This document shows positions 60,901-64,000 of a stretch of DNA of 64,000 nt, piece by piece. The DNA comes from Sphingomonas sp. (GTDB lineage Bacteria > Pseudomonadota > Alphaproteobacteria > Sphingomonadales > Sphingomonadaceae), in contig NZ_JAHBZI010000002.1 of assembly GCF_019635515.1 (NCBI RefSeq), positions 1,045,664-1,109,663 on the forward strand, given 5' to 3'. Both the position numbers and the translations under genes were made by a program. The notes beneath the pieces were generated by a model. The model was not told the DNA's origin. It ran no database searches and worked only from the letters and a program-made list of their open reading frames with translations. The first letter of the stretch is position 1; the number at the start of each line of letters is the position of its first letter.

Positions 60901-63900
60901 CGTTCACCTTCACGGTGACGGCGCGCGATACGACGACCGGCCTCGGCGCACCCTTTAGCGGCTCGCAGACCTATTCGGTAACCGTCGCCGCGCCGACGCT
61001 GACGATCACCGCGCCGCCTCTGCCCGGCGGCTCGGTCGGCACGGCCTACAGCACGACGATCGCCGCGTCGGGCGGCACCGCGCCCTATACCTACACCACG
61101 CCCGACACCACGCCGACCGGAACCGCGCTTGCGGCCAACGGCACGCTTTCGGGCACGCCGACCACCGCCGGCACGTTCAACTTCACGGTCACCGCGCGGG
61201 ATAGTTCCACGGGCGGCGGCCCCTACACCGTCCCCCAGGCCTATGCGGTGACGATCGCCAAGGGCGGCCAGACGATCACCTTCACTTCGGCCATTCCGGG
61301 CAGCGCTTCGGCGGGCGGAGCGACCTATACGCCGAGCGCGACCGCGACGTCGGGCCTCGGTGTCACCTTCATGATCGACGCCGGTTCCTCGAGCGTCTGC
61401 TCGATCTCGGGCGGGGTGGTAAGCTTCACCGGTTCGGGCAATTGCGTGATCAACGCCGCTCAGGCGGGTGATGGAAACTGGGATCCGGCGCCGCCGGCCC
61501 AGCAGACCGTTCCGGTCGGGGTTCCGGCGGCACCAACGGTCACCAGCCCCGCAAATGGCGCGACCGGCATAGCGCCGGCTCCGACCTATGCGGGCTCGGC
61601 GGTCGCCGGCAGCACCGTGACAGTCTATATCGACGGTTCGAGCATCGGCACCACCACCGCGACCGGCGGCAGCTGGACGCTCGCCGGCAGTGCGCTTTCG
61701 AATGGCCCCCACAGCGTCAAGGCGACGGCGACCATTTCCGGCGCGACTTCCGCCGATTCGAACATCAACAGCTTCACGGTCGACGCCCTGGCGCCGGATG
61801 CGCCGGTAATCACCGTGCCGGCGAACGGATCGACCACGTCGAACAACACGCCGGCGATCACCGGCACCGCCGAAGCGAATTCGACGGTTACGGTCACCAT
61901 CGATGGTTCGGCCAGCACGGTTACCGCGACCGGCGGCAACTGGAGCGTCACTTCGGCCATACTGGCCGACGGGCCGCACACCGTGTTCGCAACCGCGACC
62001 GACGCGGTCGGCAACGTTTCGGTGGCGTCAGCCACGACCAATTTCACCGTCGATACCGTGGCGCCCGCCGCACCGGTGGTGCTCAGCCCCGCCGATGGCG
62101 CGACGGTCGGCACGGCGACGCCGGCGATTTCCGGCACCGCCGAAGCGAATGCCACGGTAACCGTGGTGATCGACGGCGCCAGCGCCGGCACCGTGTCGGC
62201 AACCGCGGGCGGTAGCTGGAGCTTCACCAGCGGATCGCTGGCCGATGGGGCCCACACCGTGCGCGCCACCGCGACCGACGCGGGCGGCAACGCCTCGCCG
62301 ACATCGGCGACCAACAGCTTCACCGTAGATTCGACCGCGCCTGCCGCGCCCATAATCCTTGCGCCGGCAGAGGGCGCGCGCATCGCCAACCCGACCCCGG
62401 TGGTGAGCGGCACCGCGGAGGCGAACGCGACCGTTGCCATCAGCATCGATGGCACGGCCGCCGGCACGGTTAGCGTCAATGGCGGTGGCACCTGGAGCTT
62501 CACCACCGCGACGCTGGCCGACGGCCCGCACACGGTGACCGCGACCGCTTCCGACGGTCCGGGCAACGTCTCGCCGGTATCGGCGACACGCAACTTCATC
62601 GTCGATACCACCGCGCCCGGCGCGCCGGTGATCCTCGTGCCCGCCGACGGATCGAGCACCGCCGACAATACGCCGGACATTTCGGGCACCGCCGAGGCGG
62701 GCGCTACGGTGACGGTGGTGATTGACGGCGCCACCGCCGGCACGGTCACCGCGAGCGGAGGCGGTGCGTGGAGCTTTACCGCCGCCACCCTCGCCGATGG
62801 CGCGCACACGGTCCGCGCGACCGCGACTGACAGCGTCGGCAATGCTTCGGGGGCGTCGGCGACGATCAACTTCACCGTTGATACGACCGCGCCCGCCGCG
62901 CCGGCGATCACCGTGCCGGCGAACGGGTCCACCGTTGGTACCGCGACACCGGTAATCTCCGGCACCGCGGAGGCCAATGCGACGGTTACCGTCATTGTCG
63001 ATGGCGCAACCGCAGGCACGGTGACCGCCAATGGCGCCGGCATGTGGAGCTACACCAGCGCGACTCTGGCGCAGGGCGCGCACACCGCGCGCGCTACCGC
63101 CGCCGATGCCAGCGGCAATGTCTCGCCGACCTCGGCAACGATTACCTTCACGGTTGATTCGACCGCGCCGGCCGCGCCGGTGATCGACGCGCCGGCCGAG
63201 GGCGCGATCGTCGCCACCAGCACCCCGACGCTGAGCGGCACCGCCGAAGCCGGCGCGACCGTCACGATCACGATCGGCGGCGCGACCGGAGGCACGGTTA
63301 CCGCCAGCGGCGGCGGCGCATGGAGCTTCACCACCGCCCCGCTCGCCGACGGCGCCTATGCGGTCACCGCTACCGCGAGCGATGCGGTCGGCAATGTCTC
63401 GCCCGCCTCCGCGACCCGCACCTTCACGGTCGATACCACTGCGCCCGCCGCACCGGTGGTGACCGCGCCGGCCAATGGCTCGACCAACGCAGACAACAGG
63501 CCGACGATCACCGGCACCGCCGAAGCAGGGGCGACGGTCACCGTTGTGATCGATGGCGCCACTGCCGGGACAACCACCGCGACCGGTGGAACCTGGAGCT
63601 TCACCGCCGCCACGCTGGCCGATGGCACGCATACCGTGCGTGCCATCGCCGCCGATGCGGTCGGCAATGCTTCGGCAGCATCGGCTACCATCAGCTTTAC
63701 CGTCGATGCCACCGCGCCCGCCGCACCGGTGGTCACGGCGCCGGTGAACGGATCGGTCATCTCCACCGCGACGCCGATCGTCTCGGGCACGGCGGAGGCC
63801 AATGCCACGGTCACTGTTGCGATCGATGGCGCCACGGCGGGAACGGCGACCGCCGCTGCCGGTGGCAGCTGGAGCTTCCAGACCGTGACCGCGCTGTCGG

Positions 63901-64000
63901 CGGGCACGCACACCGCGTCCGCCACCGCCACCGATGCCGCGGGCAATGTCTCGTCGGTTTCGAACACGGTGACCTTCACCATGGCCGCGCCACCAGTCGC
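57939..64000 (+). CDS. Giant exported Ig-like repeat protein, N-terminal part (partial)
   Basis: An unbroken frame of about 2020 codons runs to the right edge. The start is GTG 57939 (or 57942) with GGGGGA upstream. Order: signal peptide with hydrophobic core LAAIAAAFAPAAAHAS; a unique N-terminal domain to about residue 215; cadherin-like linker segments; a TIG/IPT domain at about 425-510 (PTVTAVTPNFGPAGSTTASV); about five He_PIG-type putative Ig domains with GTPT-x-GTF motifs; then nine near-identical Ig-like repeats from about residue 1198. Sec export and an adhesin or autotransporter-like role are likely, but the C-terminal anchor lies outside the window. Confidence 0.88.
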   Translation, partial: MVIATFRARMVRGLQAWRAIETPRAPALRLRRAAFGLAAIAAAFAPAAAHASTGCTAINSGVLNHTTTLNTSGAITSTNAKATVGTNTSSVQMARSAGWSDGFYGAYNFAPDNTTTYVFDVNDVVDVSVTVTGYTANGGFGLRAFMRAGSGTNGYSEPTGARVSPTGNGTSSFSYTIPSGTTAVGLRLFSSSTGGTIAVTATCTAAATAPTISSFSYGSIVAYNPGSATATNIDVGTGGGVANAPTGYTVSNSSGGTYAGSATTTGGGTVVINSSGIASYTPAVGYRGNTGTAGTSDTFFVKASNGGGTSTAATVTVPVGDPTITATLGGSGAKVGASLSAYAVNPSGGKSNYSCTLNSGSAALPAGVTLGSNCALTGTPTVSGTFSFNVDIVDSSVTGANGGTQLPYTRSDLAITNFVIGLDAPTVTAVTPNFGPAGSTTASVTVTGTSFTPTSTVVFGSVAGTSVVVNGPTSLTVTAPSQAFSVSPVDVRVTNATGQSAVNAPADQFHYLRAPEPAVSFSPATIDPGQNSRLSIQLTSSSGITINGVAFSKALTGLTIASTPNLSNGCGGSASAVAGSSLIELSAASLAAGAGCTVAVDVSPTTTGSLPTGSVQVTATSAQSINTGGGTLTVNATPPALNAFTASAVAYGSTGNSINAAAGTGAVPTPTAWEISKDGVSFASSAQSANGSTTNASISNLGLVTYAAPTGFRGNDSFYVRASNLAGNSNAVAVSVTVNDPALTIGLTGSGTRGTALAGVLVTASGGTGGYTCNPAPASGALPAGVTLNNDCTLSGTPGASGAFDFTATVTDSSRPTGFAQTSGTLRLDIAAPAVTLSPAAGALPGATAGAAYSQTLTASGGVAPYTYSLSAGTLPNGVTIVGDKLVGTPTAVGTFNFDIAATDSASAGTGGPYTVPNSYSITVAAPTIAVAPTTLPTIQVGVPYSATITASGGNAAYAFAHTTGTLPTGLTLASDGTLSGTPTAGGPFTFTVTARDTTTGLGAPFSGSQTYSVTVAAPTLTITAPPLPGGSVGTAYSTTIAASGGTAPYTYTTPDTTPTGTALAANGTLSGTPTTAGTFNFTVTARDSSTGGGPYTVPQAYAVTIAKGGQTITFTSAIPGSASAGGATYTPSATATSGLGVTFMIDAGSSSVCSISGGVVSFTGSGNCVINAAQAGDGNWDPAPPAQQTVPVGVPAAPTVTSPANGATGIAPAPTYAGSAVAGSTVTVYIDGSSIGTTTATGGSWTLAGSALSNGPHSVKATATISGATSADSNINSFTVDALAPDAPVITVPANGSTTSNNTPAITGTAEANSTVTVTIDGSASTVTATGGNWSVTSAILADGPHTVFATATDAVGNVSVASATTNFTVDTVAPAAPVVLSPADGATVGTATPAISGTAEANATVTVVIDGASAGTVSATAGGSWSFTSGSLADGAHTVRATATDAGGNASPTSATNSFTVDSTAPAAPIILAPAEGARIANPTPVVSGTAEANATVAISIDGTAAGTVSVNGGGTWSFTTATLADGPHTVTATASDGPGNVSPVSATRNFIVDTTAPGAPVILVPADGSSTADNTPDISGTAEAGATVTVVIDGATAGTVTASGGGAWSFTAATLADGAHTVRATATDSVGNASGASATINFTVDTTAPAAPAITVPANGSTVGTATPVISGTAEANATVTVIVDGATAGTVTANGAGMWSYTSATLAQGAHTARATAADASGNVSPTSATITFTVDSTAPAAPVIDAPAEGAIVATSTPTLSGTAEAGATVTITIGGATGGTVTASGGGAWSFTTAPLADGAYAVTATASDAVGNVSPASATRTFTVDTTAPAAPVVTAPANGSTNADNRPTITGTAEAGATVTVVIDGATAGTTTATGGTWSFTAATLADGTHTVRAIAADAVGNASAASATISFTVDATAPAAPVVTAPVNGSVISTATPIVSGTAEANATVTVAIDGATAGTATAAAGGSWSFQTVTALSAGTHTASATATDAAGNVSSVSNTVTFTMAAPPV
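61530..64000 (+). repeat. Tandem Ig-like repeats of about 90 residues (about 270 bp)
   Basis: Nine units inside the giant protein, each beginning like TAPAAPVV-x-APA-x-GS, then an ISGTAEANATVTV segment, DG-x-x-AGTVTA, a GGSWSFT strand, a LADGAHTVRATATDA strand and an end NFTVDT. Units 2-9 are the most similar to one another, suggesting recent internal duplication. Array length may vary between strains. Confidence 0.85.

Noticed and set aside
58989..61979. Very long minus-strand open frame (996 codons) opposite the giant protein, plus others at 61625-63043 and 62028-63911
   Set aside because: They mirror the repeat-rich coding strand, have arginine/glycine-heavy composition without recognisable domains, and the plus frame has a signal peptide and ordered Ig motifs.

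Overview
The window is high-GC DNA from an alphaproteobacterium, most probably a sphingomonad (Sphingomonas or a close relative). The evidence is the gene families: two TonB-dependent receptors with IVVTA-type TonB boxes inside catabolic clusters, a non-phosphorylative (Weimberg-type) L-arabinose pathway, a divergent oxyR/ahpC-ahpD pair, the pgsA-moaD-moaE order, a DUF2794 gene, a phoR-phoU-phoB cluster and an 'HPr-rel-A' cassette. I see no rRNA, tRNA, CRISPR array, insertion sequence or integrase.

Layout. (1) 1-12319: an acid-catabolism island. The tip of an IclR regulator and a CaiB/BaiF CoA-transferase lie on the minus strand. A citryl-CoA-lyase-like gene, purU and an AraC regulator run on the plus strand, followed by a TonB receptor, a D-2-hydroxyacid dehydrogenase, an enolase-superfamily enzyme, an OYE-type oxidoreductase, an FMN alpha-hydroxyacid dehydrogenase and an MFS carrier, mostly touching or overlapping. 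(2) 12474-23210: an arabinoxylan/arabinan locus. Esterase, GH43 and an FHS sugar permease (minus) diverge from aldose epimerase, arabinonate-type dehydratase and GH51 arabinofuranosidase (plus). A Gfo/Idh/MocA sugar dehydrogenase and an AraD1/GguC protein (minus) diverge from a FadR-type GntR regulator with a candidate operator. (3) 23280-32626: a six-gene, tightly packed minus-strand operon (TonB receptor, carboxylesterase, TetR, acyl-CoA ligase, GH1 glycosidase, acyl-CoA dehydrogenase), apparently for uptake, de-esterification, deglycosylation and CoA-dependent oxidation of an unknown acylated glycoside. (4) 32963-36580: glycerate kinase, LacI regulator and a second GH43 with paired LacI-like operators. 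(5) 36724-49544: housekeeping and stress genes (MFS, pgsA, moaD, moaE, oxyR, ahpC, ahpD, TauE/SafE, cysE, DUF2794, membrane protein, SDR, two small secreted paralogues, phoB, phoU, phoR). (6) 49614-52293: a putative peptide- or protein-modifying cassette (small secreted protein, PqqD-like protein, HprK-related kinase, nucleotidyltransferase). (7) 52403-56576: glmU, a small periplasmic protein, glmS and a GNAT gene. (8) 56636-64000: DUF6916 and phage-tail-collar (MdpB-like) genes, then the N-terminal ~2020 codons of a giant exported Ig-repeat protein that runs off the right edge.

The most interesting candidates for undescribed biology are the HPr-rel-A cassette, the six-gene acyl-glycoside operon with its operator/promoter, the paired small secreted proteins sharing a YPxC-x7-C-xQRGG tail, and the giant Ig protein with its GNAT/DUF6916/tail-collar neighbourhood. 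All functions are read from sequence features by eye; no database search was run.
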